Origin: Comamonadaceae bacterium
Lineage (GTDB): Bacteria; Pseudomonadota; Gammaproteobacteria; Burkholderiales; Burkholderiaceae_C
Assembly (NCBI GenBank): GCA_003599455.1
Contig: QZKF01000006.1
Location: 1 to 64,000, forward strand
Direction: 5' to 3'
Length of the DNA: 64,000 nt
Part shown: positions 28,306 to 37,630 of the stretch, one piece after another
How positions within the stretch are numbered: the first letter of the stretch is position 1
Layout of the letters: the number at the start of each line of letters is the position of its first letter
The notes under the pieces: generated by a model
What the model was told of the DNA's origin: nothing
The model's input: only the letters and a program-made list of their open reading frames with translations
Databases searched by the model: none
Made by a program: the position numbers and the translations under genes

Positions 28306-30426
28306 ATGAGCTTCTGGCGCACGCCCCGCTGGCTGGCCGGATCGGTCCGCAACAAGCTGCTGGCGATGGCGCTGCTGCCGCTGCTGGTGGCGTTTCCGCT
28401 GCTGGTGCTGGCGCTCGCGCTGTGGGGCAACGCGGCCTACGACCGGCTGCTGATCACCAAGGTCCGCAGCGACCTGGCGGTGGCGCACGGCTACTTCGAC
28501 CAGGTGCTGGGCGAGGTGGGCTCGGGCACGCTGGGCGTGGCGAACTCGCGCGCGCTCTATGCTGCCCTGCGCCCCGCGCCGGCGCCGCGTGTGGCGCCGC
28601 CCGACCCGGCCCATCTGCGCGACCAGTTGGCGCTGGCCCGCGAACAGCTGGGGCTGGACTTCCTCGTGCTCTACGACCCGCAGGGGCGGCCGCTGGCGCG
28701 CTCGACGCCCGCCGGCCTGAGCACCAGCGACGCGAACGCGCCCATGCCGCCGATGCCCGCGCCGCTGGCCGGCGCTTTGCAGCCCCACCAGCGCGACGCC
28801 AAGGCGCGCCTGCTGCTGCTCAAGCCCGAGGCCGTGGCCGCGCTGGCGCCCCACCTCATGCCGCGCCTGCGCATCCCGCTGGTGGCCACGCGCAACGCCG
28901 CGCCCGACACGCGCGAGACCGAGGACCGCGCCATGGTGATGGTCTCCACGCAGCCGGTGCGCGACGCGGCGGGCCAGACGATTGCCGTGCTCAGCGGCGG
29001 CCTGCTGCTGAACCAGAACCTGGACTTCATCGACCACATCAACCGCATCGTCTACCCCGAAGGCTCGCTGCCCTTCGGCAGCCAGGGCACGGCCACCCTG
29101 TTCATGGACGACGTGCGCATCACCACCAACGTGCGCCTGTTCCAGGACCAGCGCGCGATCGGCACGCGCGTCTCGCAAACCGTGCGCGACGCGGTGCTGG
29201 GCCGCGGCGAGACCTGGCTGCAGCGCGCCTTCGTGGTGAACGACTGGTACGTCTCGGCCTACGAGCCGCTGCTGGACGCGAGCGAGCAGCGCATCGGCAT
29301 GCTCTACGTGGGCTACCTCGAGGCGCCGTTCCGCCTGGTGCGCTACGCCATGCTGGGCGCCATCGGCCTGATCTTCCTGCTGGTGATGGCGCTCTCGGCC
29401 TGGTTCTCGCTGCGCTGGGCGCGCAGCATCTTCCAGCCGGTGGAACGCATGAACCGCACCATGCAGCTGGTGGAGGAAGGCCAGCCGCAGGCGCGCGTGG
29501 GCGAACTGGCCGCGCGCGACGAGCTCGGCGCCCTCGCCGGCCACCTGGACGAACTGCTGGACGTGATCGATGACAAGACCGCCGCGCTGCAGCGCTGGGG
29601 CGAGGAGCTGGACCACAAGGTGGCCGAGCGCACGCAGGAGCTCGAAGCCAGCAACGCCTCGCTGCAACTGGCGCAGCAGCAGTTGGTGAAGAGCGAGAAG
29701 CTCGCGGCGATCGGCCAGTTGACGGCCAGCATCGCGCACGAGATCAACAACCCGATCGCGGTGATGCAGGGCAACCTGGACCTGATGCGCGAGACGCTGG
29801 GCGATGCGAGCATGCCGGTGCGCGCCGAGCTCAAGCTGCTGGACGAACAGGTCGAGCGCATGCGCATCATCGTCACGCAGTTGCTGCAGTACGCGCGGCC
29901 GACCGAGTACGCCGGCTACGTGGAAACGCTGGACCTCAACCGCACGATGGAGGATTGCCTGGTGCTGGTGGGCCACCTGCTGGCACAGACGAACATCGTG
30001 GTGCGGCGCGACTTCCAGGCCACGCGCCGTGTCGGCTGCAACCGGCAGGAGCTGCAGCAGGTGGTGATCAACCTGATGATCAACGCGATCCAGGCGATGC
30101 CGCAGGGTGGCGAGTTGCGGCTGGTGTCGCGCGACTGGGCCGACGAGGCCGGGCGCACTGGGGTGCGGCTGTGCGTGCAGGACAGCGGGAGCGGCCTCTC
30201 ACCGGAGGTGCTGGACCGCCTGTTCCGCCCGTTCTTCACGACCAAGAACGACGGCAACGGCCTGGGCCTGTGGATCAGCCAGGGGCTGGTGGAGCGCTAC
30301 GGGGGCCACATCACGGCAGAAAACCGTTCCGATGTTCAGGGCGCCTCGTTCTGCGTGGCGCTGCTCACGGAGCCACACGCGCCTGATGCGGCGCCTACGC
30401 GGGATGGTCGGCCAGGAGGGCTCTGA
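28306..30426 (+). CDS. Sensor histidine kinase with periplasmic Cache-like domain
   Basis: A 706-residue kinase. Membrane segments lie at about 18-41 and 347-369 and enclose a periplasmic domain of some 300 residues, containing TATLFMDDVRITTNVR and VVNDWYVSAYEPLLD, features of single-Cache ligand sensors. A HAMP segment and coiled coil follow. The H-box is TASIAHEINNPIAVMQ with His478, and the ATPase domain has NLMINAIQAMPQGGE, DSGSGL and NGLGLWISQG. It follows the sigma-54 activator and is its likely partner. A periplasmic signal such as formate would fit, but the ligand is not known. Confidence 0.88.
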   Translation: MSFWRTPRWLAGSVRNKLLAMALLPLLVAFPLLVLALALWGNAAYDRLLITKVRSDLAVAHGYFDQVLGEVGSGTLGVANSRALYAALRPAPAPRVAPPDPAHLRDQLALAREQLGLDFLVLYDPQGRPLARSTPAGLSTSDANAPMPPMPAPLAGALQPHQRDAKARLLLLKPEAVAALAPHLMPRLRIPLVATRNAAPDTRETEDRAMVMVSTQPVRDAAGQTIAVLSGGLLLNQNLDFIDHINRIVYPEGSLPFGSQGTATLFMDDVRITTNVRLFQDQRAIGTRVSQTVRDAVLGRGETWLQRAFVVNDWYVSAYEPLLDASEQRIGMLYVGYLEAPFRLVRYAMLGAIGLIFLLVMALSAWFSLRWARSIFQPVERMNRTMQLVEEGQPQARVGELAARDELGALAGHLDELLDVIDDKTAALQRWGEELDHKVAERTQELEASNASLQLAQQQLVKSEKLAAIGQLTASIAHEINNPIAVMQGNLDLMRETLGDASMPVRAELKLLDEQVERMRIIVTQLLQYARPTEYAGYVETLDLNRTMEDCLVLVGHLLAQTNIVVRRDFQATRRVGCNRQELQQVVINLMINAIQAMPQGGELRLVSRDWADEAGRTGVRLCVQDSGSGLSPEVLDRLFRPFFTTKNDGNGLGLWISQGLVERYGGHITAENRSDVQGASFCVALLTEPHAPDAAPTRDGRPGGL

Positions 30427-30443
30427 ATTTCTTGGTGTTCATT

Positions 30444-30551
30444 GGGTTTCGCTGGGACGGATGGGCGAAGGCGGCTGGGCCGGGTACGCGTTCTCCGGCC
30501 TTGCTCGCGGGCACCGCCACCGGCCTGGCGCGAGGTCGATGAGCGAAACCC
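30444..30551. repeat. Long-spaced inverted repeat between convergent genes
   Basis: GGGTTTCGCT at 30444-30453 is repeated in inverted orientation as AGCGAAACCC at 30542-30551, with about 88 structured GC-rich bases between. It lies in the 146-bp gap between the kinase gene and the TorD-like gene, which converge. It might act as a terminator, although no T-tract follows the arms. Confidence 0.5.
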
Positions 30552-30572
30552 CCGCGCATCAAACCCGAAAAC

Positions 30573-31193
30573 TCAGACCAGCATGTCGAAGCCCTGCGCC
30601 TCGACCCCGACAAACGCCCGGGTGAAGCCCGCCAGCGCCGCATAGAAACGCGCCTTGGGATGCGCGGCAATCGCATCGCACATCAGCAGCACCCAGGGCT
30701 GCAGGTGGGTGGTGAAGAACTTCTGCTGCTGCGTGAGATTGGCCACTTCCACGTCGTCGCCCGCGATCAGGTAGCGCATGACCTCGCACACATAGGCCAC
30801 GTGGTCTTCGGTTTCGGGCATGGTGTCGTCGCGCGCCAGGCCCAGCTGGGCCAGGTCGCTGCGCAACGCGGCCAGCGGTTTCTCGTTCAGGAAACCGCTG
30901 AGGTAGTGCGAGCCGAACACATAGACCTCGGGCTTGCCGACACCGCCGAACAGCGCGTCGTATTCCGCGGCCACGGCCGCGTCGTCCATGGCGCGCGCGG
31001 CCGCCACCACCTCGCGCCAGGGCTCTTCAAGAAAACCACCGGCGGCGGGCGCTTCGGTCACGGCCACGCGCAACTGCGCCATCAGCTCGGCCGAGGGCGG
31101 TGCGTAGTAGAGCGCGGCGAGCAGGCCGTAGACCTCGGCGCGGGCGGTTTCTTCGTCCAGGGCGGAGGACGAGACGGGAATGGCGTTGTTCAT
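30573..31193 (-). CDS. TorD-family molybdoenzyme chaperone
   Basis: A 206-residue all-helical chaperone of the TorD/DmsD/NarJ superfamily, which guides folding, cofactor insertion and Tat export of molybdoenzymes. ARAEVYGLLAALYYAPPS and EYDALFGGVGKPEVYVFGSHYL match the family, with the DEHVAYVCEVM-like segment seen as EDHVAYVCEVMRYL. Next to a Tat-exported formate dehydrogenase, that enzyme is its likely client. The start is ATG 31193, 17 bases after the polyferredoxin stop, in one apparent operon with DUF3305, DUF3306 and polyferredoxin genes. Confidence 0.87.
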   Translation of the reverse strand: MNNAIPVSSSALDEETARAEVYGLLAALYYAPPSAELMAQLRVAVTEAPAAGGFLEEPWREVVAAARAMDDAAVAAEYDALFGGVGKPEVYVFGSHYLSGFLNEKPLAALRSDLAQLGLARDDTMPETEDHVAYVCEVMRYLIAGDDVEVANLTQQQKFFTTHLQPWVLLMCDAIAAHPKARFYAALAGFTRAFVGVEAQGFDMLV

Positions 31194-31210
31194 GGTCACG
31201 GCTTCGGTGT

Positions 31211-33325
31211 TCAGAGGTCGGTGATGCGCGTCTCGCCGGGGTTGGAGTACAGGTCCACCACGCGGCAGTCGCCACACATTTTCAGGCGCTCCAGCGCGTC
31301 GCCCTGGAACATGGCGTGGCCCGAGAGCTTGGCCAGCATCACCTCGATGCCCTTGAGGGTGCCGAAGGGCTTGGCACAACGAATGCAGTGGTAGGGCTGG
31401 GCCTCGTTGAGCACGCGCAGCTGCTTGCGCTGTTCGCCCAGCAGCAGGCGCGGCTGCAGCGTGATCGCGTCTTCCGGGCAGGTGCTGGCGCACAGGCCGC
31501 ACTGCACGCAGTTTTTCTCGATGAACCGCAGCTGCGGGCGCTCGGTGTTGTCCTGCAGCGCGCTGGCCGGGCAGGCGCTCACGCAGCTCAGGCACAGCGT
31601 GCAGGTGTCCTTGTTCACGTTGATCGAACCCAGCAGCGAGGCAGCCGGCAGCGCAATGGCCTCCATCGGCGCGCGCCGGGCGGCGCTGTCCTGCAGCAGG
31701 TGGTCCAGCGCGAGCTCGACCGTGGCGCGCTTCTCGGCCTGCACGGCGAAGGTGGCGCGGCGCTTGACGGTCTGCGCCGCCGGCGCGCCGAGCGCAGCGT
31801 CGAGGTCCGCGAGGTCGCGCGCATCACGGGCCTCGATCACACGGAAATGCTGACCGGCATAGCCCAGGCCGCTCAGGACCGCCTGCGCCACCGCCATCTG
31901 TTCGCGCACCGCCTCGCGGTACTGCGGCGCTTCCTCGCCGGTCATCAGCACCCAGACCTGCGAGGCGCCATAGGCAAAGGCCGAGAGCCACACGTCCAGC
32001 CCGATGGAGGCCGTGTGCCACAGAGGCAGCGGAATCACGCGCGCCGGTACGCCGCGCACGTTCTTCCTGTCCAGCGAGGCCGCACGACCCAGATCGCCGA
32101 TAAACGCGCTGCCCGCCTCCTGGCTGTGCAGCAGCAGGGCCGCGTCGTGGCCTCCCGCCTTCGCGTAGGTGGCCAGCAGGGTGCGCAGCTTCACGCCCTG
32201 CTCGCTCGCGCGTGGGTAGGCATAGGTCAGCGCGCCGGTGGGGCACACGGTGGTGCAGGCGCCGCAGCCCACGCAGAGGTTGGGGTTGACGACGATCTGG
32301 TTGCGCTTGAGGTCGCTGGAAATCGCCAGCGCCGAACAGATCTCGACGCAGGCATTGCAGCCCACGGTTTCGTTGCGCCCGTGCGCGCAGAGCTTCTGCT
32401 TGTAGGTGAAGAACTTCGGCTTCTCGAACTCGCCGACCAGGTCGCGCAGCTTGATGACGGTGGCCATGGCGGCCTCCGCCTCCCGCAGTCCGCCGGGCAG
32501 GTGGAAGTAACCCTGCGGGTGCGCATGCTGCGTGAACGCGGGCTCGCGGCGCAGGTCGAGCACGATGTCGAAACGCTCGCTGTGACTTTGTGGATCGCGC
32601 TGGAAGTTGATGGCGCCCACCGCCTCGCAGGCCTTCACGCAGGCGCGGTGGCTCTTGCACTTGTCCATGTCGATCTGGTAGTCCAGGCCGATGGCGTCTT
32701 CCGGGCAGGCGGCCAGGCAGGCGTTGCAGCGCGTGCACAGGTCGAGGTCGATCGGGTTGGTCGTGCTCCACGACACGTCGAAGGCGCCGAGCCAGCCGCG
32801 CACCTGCTGCAGTTCACCCGCGATCACCGGGTAGCGGCGCGCCTGCATGCCCGCGCCGCCGGTGGCCAGGAGGCTGACTTCCAGCACGTCGGACACCATG
32901 CCCGCGATGCGCTCGCTGTCCTGCAGCGCACCGATAACCAGCAGGCGGCCCGCGCTCTTGTAGGTCACGGTGGGCACCGGCTCGGCATCGGGCAGGCGCG
33001 CGGCGGCCAGCAGCGCGGCCATCTTGGGCGTGGCCTGCGCGGCCTCGCGGCCCCAGCCACCGGTCTCGCGGATGTTCACGAAATGGATCGGCCGCACATC
33101 GAGCGGTACCGCGCCCTCGGTCTGCTCCGAGAGTTCGGTGAACAGGCGGCTTTCCTGCGTGCAGGCCACGACCAGCTCGTCGCTGCTGCGGCAGGCCTTC
33201 TGGAAGGCGGGTGCGTCGCGGCGGCACAGCGTGGTGTGCAGGGTCAGGTCTTCATCCAGCGCCTCGCCCAGAACCTTGGGGTTCAGGGGCATGGTCTGGT
33301 TGCAGTTGCAGATCAGCGTGGTCAT
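31211..33325 (-). CDS. Polyferredoxin (multi-[4Fe-4S] protein) of the formate dehydrogenase accessory module
   Basis: A 704-residue cytosolic-looking protein with at least six cysteine clusters: CTRCNACLAACP, CKSHRACVKAC, CNACVEIC, CVGCGACTTVCP, CTLCLSCVSACP and CVQCGLCASTCP, plus a C-terminal CIRCAKP...CGDC pair. No flavin, molybdenum or membrane domain is recognisable; the stretch at about residues 390-500 lacks cysteines. The same gene occurs with TorD-like, DUF3305 and DUF3306 genes near formate dehydrogenases in other Proteobacteria, as I recall. Its electron donor and acceptor are unknown. Its first 74 bases overlap the end of the DUF3306 gene. Confidence 0.88.
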   Translation of the reverse strand: MTTLICNCNQTMPLNPKVLGEALDEDLTLHTTLCRRDAPAFQKACRSSDELVVACTQESRLFTELSEQTEGAVPLDVRPIHFVNIRETGGWGREAAQATPKMAALLAAARLPDAEPVPTVTYKSAGRLLVIGALQDSERIAGMVSDVLEVSLLATGGAGMQARRYPVIAGELQQVRGWLGAFDVSWSTTNPIDLDLCTRCNACLAACPEDAIGLDYQIDMDKCKSHRACVKACEAVGAINFQRDPQSHSERFDIVLDLRREPAFTQHAHPQGYFHLPGGLREAEAAMATVIKLRDLVGEFEKPKFFTYKQKLCAHGRNETVGCNACVEICSALAISSDLKRNQIVVNPNLCVGCGACTTVCPTGALTYAYPRASEQGVKLRTLLATYAKAGGHDAALLLHSQEAGSAFIGDLGRAASLDRKNVRGVPARVIPLPLWHTASIGLDVWLSAFAYGASQVWVLMTGEEAPQYREAVREQMAVAQAVLSGLGYAGQHFRVIEARDARDLADLDAALGAPAAQTVKRRATFAVQAEKRATVELALDHLLQDSAARRAPMEAIALPAASLLGSINVNKDTCTLCLSCVSACPASALQDNTERPQLRFIEKNCVQCGLCASTCPEDAITLQPRLLLGEQRKQLRVLNEAQPYHCIRCAKPFGTLKGIEVMLAKLSGHAMFQGDALERLKMCGDCRVVDLYSNPGETRITDL

Positions 33326-33926
33326 CGTGGTGGGGCTTCGGGGAATCGGGGGCGGTGGGGTCGGGCGTGGTGGCGGTGTCGCCATCGGCCCGGGGTTCGT
33401 TTTCGGTCTGTCCGGCGACCGTTTCCTTCGTGTCGTCGGGTGCAGTGGGCGCACGACCGGCCGTGGCGGTGGTGGCGGCGGGCTTGACCTCGTTCGGGTC
33501 GTCCACCAGCTTGAGGAACTGCGCGCCTACCATCTTGGCCATGTCGGCGGCGGTCATCGGGCTTGGCTTCGAGTAGTCGTCGATGTAGATGTCCAGGCCG
33601 TCCATCACGTTGTAGTGCGGGTCGGTGAACAGCTTCTTCACCGCGGCGTTGCGCACGTCGGCCGGCACGCCACGCGCCACGAAGGACGCGTAGTCGGATT
33701 CGGGCGTGAGGCGGGCCACGTCGTCGAGCGTGAGCACGGGGGCTTGTTCGGCGGGCGCTTCTTCGGTCGGTGCGTTTTCGGCGGCCACGGGCGGCACCGT
33801 CACGGCCACCGGGACGGCAGGCTTGACCGGCGCGGGCTCGGGCGGCAAGGGCTCGCCCGAGCGCACCTGCACCTTGCGGCGCGACCAGCGCGAGAAAAAA
33901 TTGCTGCTGTCGTCTTCGGCGGCCAT
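33252..33926 (-). CDS. DUF3306 domain protein
   Basis: A 224-residue protein. FFSRWSRRKVQVRSGE opens the domain, followed by a Pro/Ala/Val-rich linker (about residues 35-65) and a conserved segment LTLDDVARLTPESDYASFV and NAAVKKLFTDPHYNVMDGLD. The C-terminal 70 residues are of low complexity and rich in Pro, Asp and His. Function is unknown; the domain regularly goes with DUF3305 and formate dehydrogenase accessory genes. The end overlaps the polyferredoxin gene by 74 bases in another frame. ATG 33926 follows the DUF3305 stop by 2 bases. Confidence 0.82.
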   Translation of the reverse strand: MAAEDDSSNFFSRWSRRKVQVRSGEPLPPEPAPVKPAVPVAVTVPPVAAENAPTEEAPAEQAPVLTLDDVARLTPESDYASFVARGVPADVRNAAVKKLFTDPHYNVMDGLDIYIDDYSKPSPMTAADMAKMVGAQFLKLVDDPNEVKPAATTATAGRAPTAPDDTKETVAGQTENEPRADGDTATTPDPTAPDSPKPHHDDHADLQLQPDHAPEPQGSGRGAG

Positions 33927-33928
33927 GC

Positions 33929-34561
33929 TCACGCTCCCGGCATGCCGCCACCGCGGATCTTTTCGGTGCTGATGCGCACCGGTTGACCGAAGCGGTCGGT
34001 CAGCGGCTTGAAACTGTCGGGGCGCTTGCGTTTCTTGGGCTCGGGCTGGTAGGCGGTGTCAACGAAACCGCGCAGCCAGTCGACCACCTCGGTCGGCGCG
34101 GGCACCTGGTCCACGCGCTCCTGCGCATCGAGCCAGCGACCGGCGTCGTGGTAGCTCAGCGTGACGATCTGCGGCACGGCCATGGGCTCGCCGTCGAGCA
34201 GGCGCTCTTCGTCGGCGCGCCAGAACACCCAGAAGCAGGGCGAGGGGCTGTTGAGGTTGAGGAAATAGCCCTCGGCATCGTCGCGGAACAGCTCGACGCG
34301 AAAGCGCGGGAACAACCAGTGGGTGGCCTGCGCGTCGCTGGCCGATCCATCCACCGGCTCCACCGCCTGCGGCTCGTGGTCCTCGTGCGCGGGCGCGGGG
34401 CCGGTGTCTTCGGGCTCGCTGCGCACCAGCACGTCGGCCAGCACCCAGCGCCAGGGCTGCCAGCGGCTCATGGGCCCGCTCACCGGCTCGCGCCGCATCA
34501 CCACATCGACCTCGATGGCGGGGCGTTTGCGGGTGGGGGGTGGGGACTGTTCAATCTTCAT
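33929..34561 (-). CDS. DUF3305 domain protein
   Basis: A 210-residue protein with VVMRREPVSGPMSRWQPWRWVLADVLV-like start of the DUF3305 domain, then HWLFPRFRVELFRDDAEGYFLNL and FWVFWRADEE, and a Lys/Arg-rich C terminus. Function unknown. It is the first gene of the run DUF3305, DUF3306, polyferredoxin, torD-like. The ATG at 34561 is preferred over a start 57 bases upstream. A TTACAT hexamer on the minus strand, 12 bases before the ATG, is a possible -10. Confidence 0.82.
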   Translation of the reverse strand: MKIEQSPPPTRKRPAIEVDVVMRREPVSGPMSRWQPWRWVLADVLVRSEPEDTGPAPAHEDHEPQAVEPVDGSASDAQATHWLFPRFRVELFRDDAEGYFLNLNSPSPCFWVFWRADEERLLDGEPMAVPQIVTLSYHDAGRWLDAQERVDQVPAPTEVVDWLRGFVDTAYQPEPKKRKRPDSFKPLTDRFGQPVRISTEKIRGGGMPGA

Positions 34562-34667
34562 ACGAAGACCGCAATGTAAGCCATCCACCCCCGGGGCGAG
34601 GGACGCGCCGCGCTTCACCCCGCCCGGGGCGCAAGAATGCGCGGGGAAACCCTGAGGCCCTTGGACC

Positions 34668-35963
34668 TCAGTAAGTTTCCAGGTGCAGGCGGCCTTCGCG
34701 CTTGAGCGCGGCGCCGATGCTGTCCCAGCTCAGGCCGGCGCCCTGCGCCACGTCGCGCAGCGCGAGCACCACGCCCTCTTCCATGCTCTTCAAACCGCAC
34801 ACATAGAAGTGGGTGTTCGGGTCCTGCAGCAGCACGGCGAGATCGGCCGCGCGTTCGCGCATCGCGTCCTGCACGTAGCGCTTGGGTTGACCCGGCGTGC
34901 GGCTGAACGCGAAGTGGGTGTCAATGAAATCCCTGGGCAGGCTTTGCAGCGGGCCAAAGTACGGCAGCTCTTCCTGCGTGCGCGCGCCGAAGAACAGCAT
35001 GAGCTTGCCGCCCTCGAACTTGCCCGACTGGCGCAGGCGCCGGCGCCACTCGGTCATGGCGCGCATGGGCGCGCTGCCGGTGCCGGTGCAGATCATCACG
35101 ATGTGGCTCTTCGGGTGGTTGGGCATCAGGAAGCTGGTGCCGAACGGGCCGATCACCTCCACCTTGTCACCGACCTTGAGGTCGCACATGAAATTGCTCG
35201 CCACGCCACGCACCGGCTTGCCGCGGTGGTCTTCGAGCACGCGCTTGATGGTGAGCGAGAGGTTGTTGTAGCCCGGGCGCTCGCCGTTGCGCGGGCTCGC
35301 GATGCTGTACTGGCGCGCATGGTGCGCACGGCCCTTTTCGTCGGTGCCCGGGGGCACGACGCCGATGCTCTGGCCCTCGAGCACGGGAAACGGCAGGGCG
35401 CCGAAGTCGAGCACGATGTGGTGGGTGTCGTAGTCGCTGCCGGCGGTCTTGCCGACCTCGGTGACGCGCACGTTGCCGACCACGGTGGCGGTCACGGTTT
35501 TCTGCGCGGCCTTGGGGCCGTAGAGGTTGGTGTAGGCGTGCGCGGCCGACCAGGGCGGCAACGTGGCGCCGAAGGACGAGGCGTTGAAATTCTCCTGGCC
35601 GCTGGGGTCGGGCCGGGTCGCGGGAGCCTGGGCAGGCTCGGCCCGGGCGGTGGCATCCCCGTCGGCCAGGCCTTCGAGTTCCTCGGGCGGCAACTCGGCG
35701 GGCAGCTCATCCCAGCCCAGCTGCTCGACGGTGGAGTAGGCGCGCACGCGCGGCATGGTGCGCCAGTTGTCGATGGAGCCGGTGGGGCACGGCGAGATGC
35801 AGTCCATGCACAGGTTGCACTTCGAGGCGTCGACCACGTAGTTGCGCGAATCGTGCGTGATCGCCTGCACCGGGCAGATGGCCTCGCAGGTGTTGCAGCG
35901 GATGCAGATCTCGGGATCGATCAGGTGCTGCTTGATGACAGCGGCTTCAGCAACAGCGTTCAT
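34668..35963 (-). CDS. boxA: Benzoyl-CoA 2,3-epoxidase, reductase subunit
   Basis: BoxA takes electrons from NADPH and passes them to the diiron epoxidase BoxB. It has 431 residues. The N terminus holds two [4Fe-4S] motifs, [12 protein letters not shown] (Cys20-Cys30) and [12 protein letters not shown]. The C-terminal two thirds form a ferredoxin-NADP reductase module with [11 protein letters not shown] (FAD) and [15 protein letters not shown] (NADP). It lies after boxB on the same strand, separated by 135 bp that contain the dispersed repeat, which may alter the boxB/boxA ratio. Confidence 0.95.
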   Translation of the reverse strand: MNAVAEAAVIKQHLIDPEICIRCNTCEAICPVQAITHDSRNYVVDASKCNLCMDCISPCPTGSIDNWRTMPRVRAYSTVEQLGWDELPAELPPEELEGLADGDATARAEPAQAPATRPDPSGQENFNASSFGATLPPWSAAHAYTNLYGPKAAQKTVTATVVGNVRVTEVGKTAGSDYDTHHIVLDFGALPFPVLEGQSIGVVPPGTDEKGRAHHARQYSIASPRNGERPGYNNLSLTIKRVLEDHRGKPVRGVASNFMCDLKVGDKVEVIGPFGTSFLMPNHPKSHIVMICTGTGSAPMRAMTEWRRRLRQSGKFEGGKLMLFFGARTQEELPYFGPLQSLPRDFIDTHFAFSRTPGQPKRYVQDAMRERAADLAVLLQDPNTHFYVCGLKSMEEGVVLALRDVAQGAGLSWDSIGAALKREGRLHLETY

Positions 35964-36017
35964 GATGTTGTCTCCATGGGTCGAGACAGTGTAGGAGCGA
36001 GGGGAGATTCAACCAAG

Positions 36018-36098
36018 GTCGCCGCGGAACTGGCTTTGCCAGGCCGCCAGCGACGCCCCCTGGGGGGGGAGACGCGCCGCAGGCGCGGCGCGGGGGGT

Positions 36099-36100
<2 letters not shown>
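36018..36100 (-). repeat. Dispersed intergenic repeat, copy 2
   Basis: Read on the minus strand it has the same block order as the copy at 28203-28285: CCCCCCG, CGCGCC pairs, CCCCCCCAGGGGG and GGCAAAGCCAGTTCCGCGG. It begins at the boxB stop codon and fills most of the boxB-boxA gap, so it would be transcribed as a GC-rich hairpin between the two genes. Confidence 0.75.
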
Positions 36101-37526
<1,426 letters not shown>

Positions 37527-37630
37527 GTTGTGCTCCTGCGGTGTCTTCGATCGGTGGACTGTCGTTCGGTTGCGGCTGGCTCCACCGGGAAACCCACCGC
37601 ACAACAAGACTCAAAAACTCAAAGGGGGCA

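Noticed and set aside
34652..34671. CTGAGG/CCTCAG hairpin at the boxA stop as a terminator
   Set aside because: The stem is only 6 bp, has no T-tract and overlaps the stop codon.
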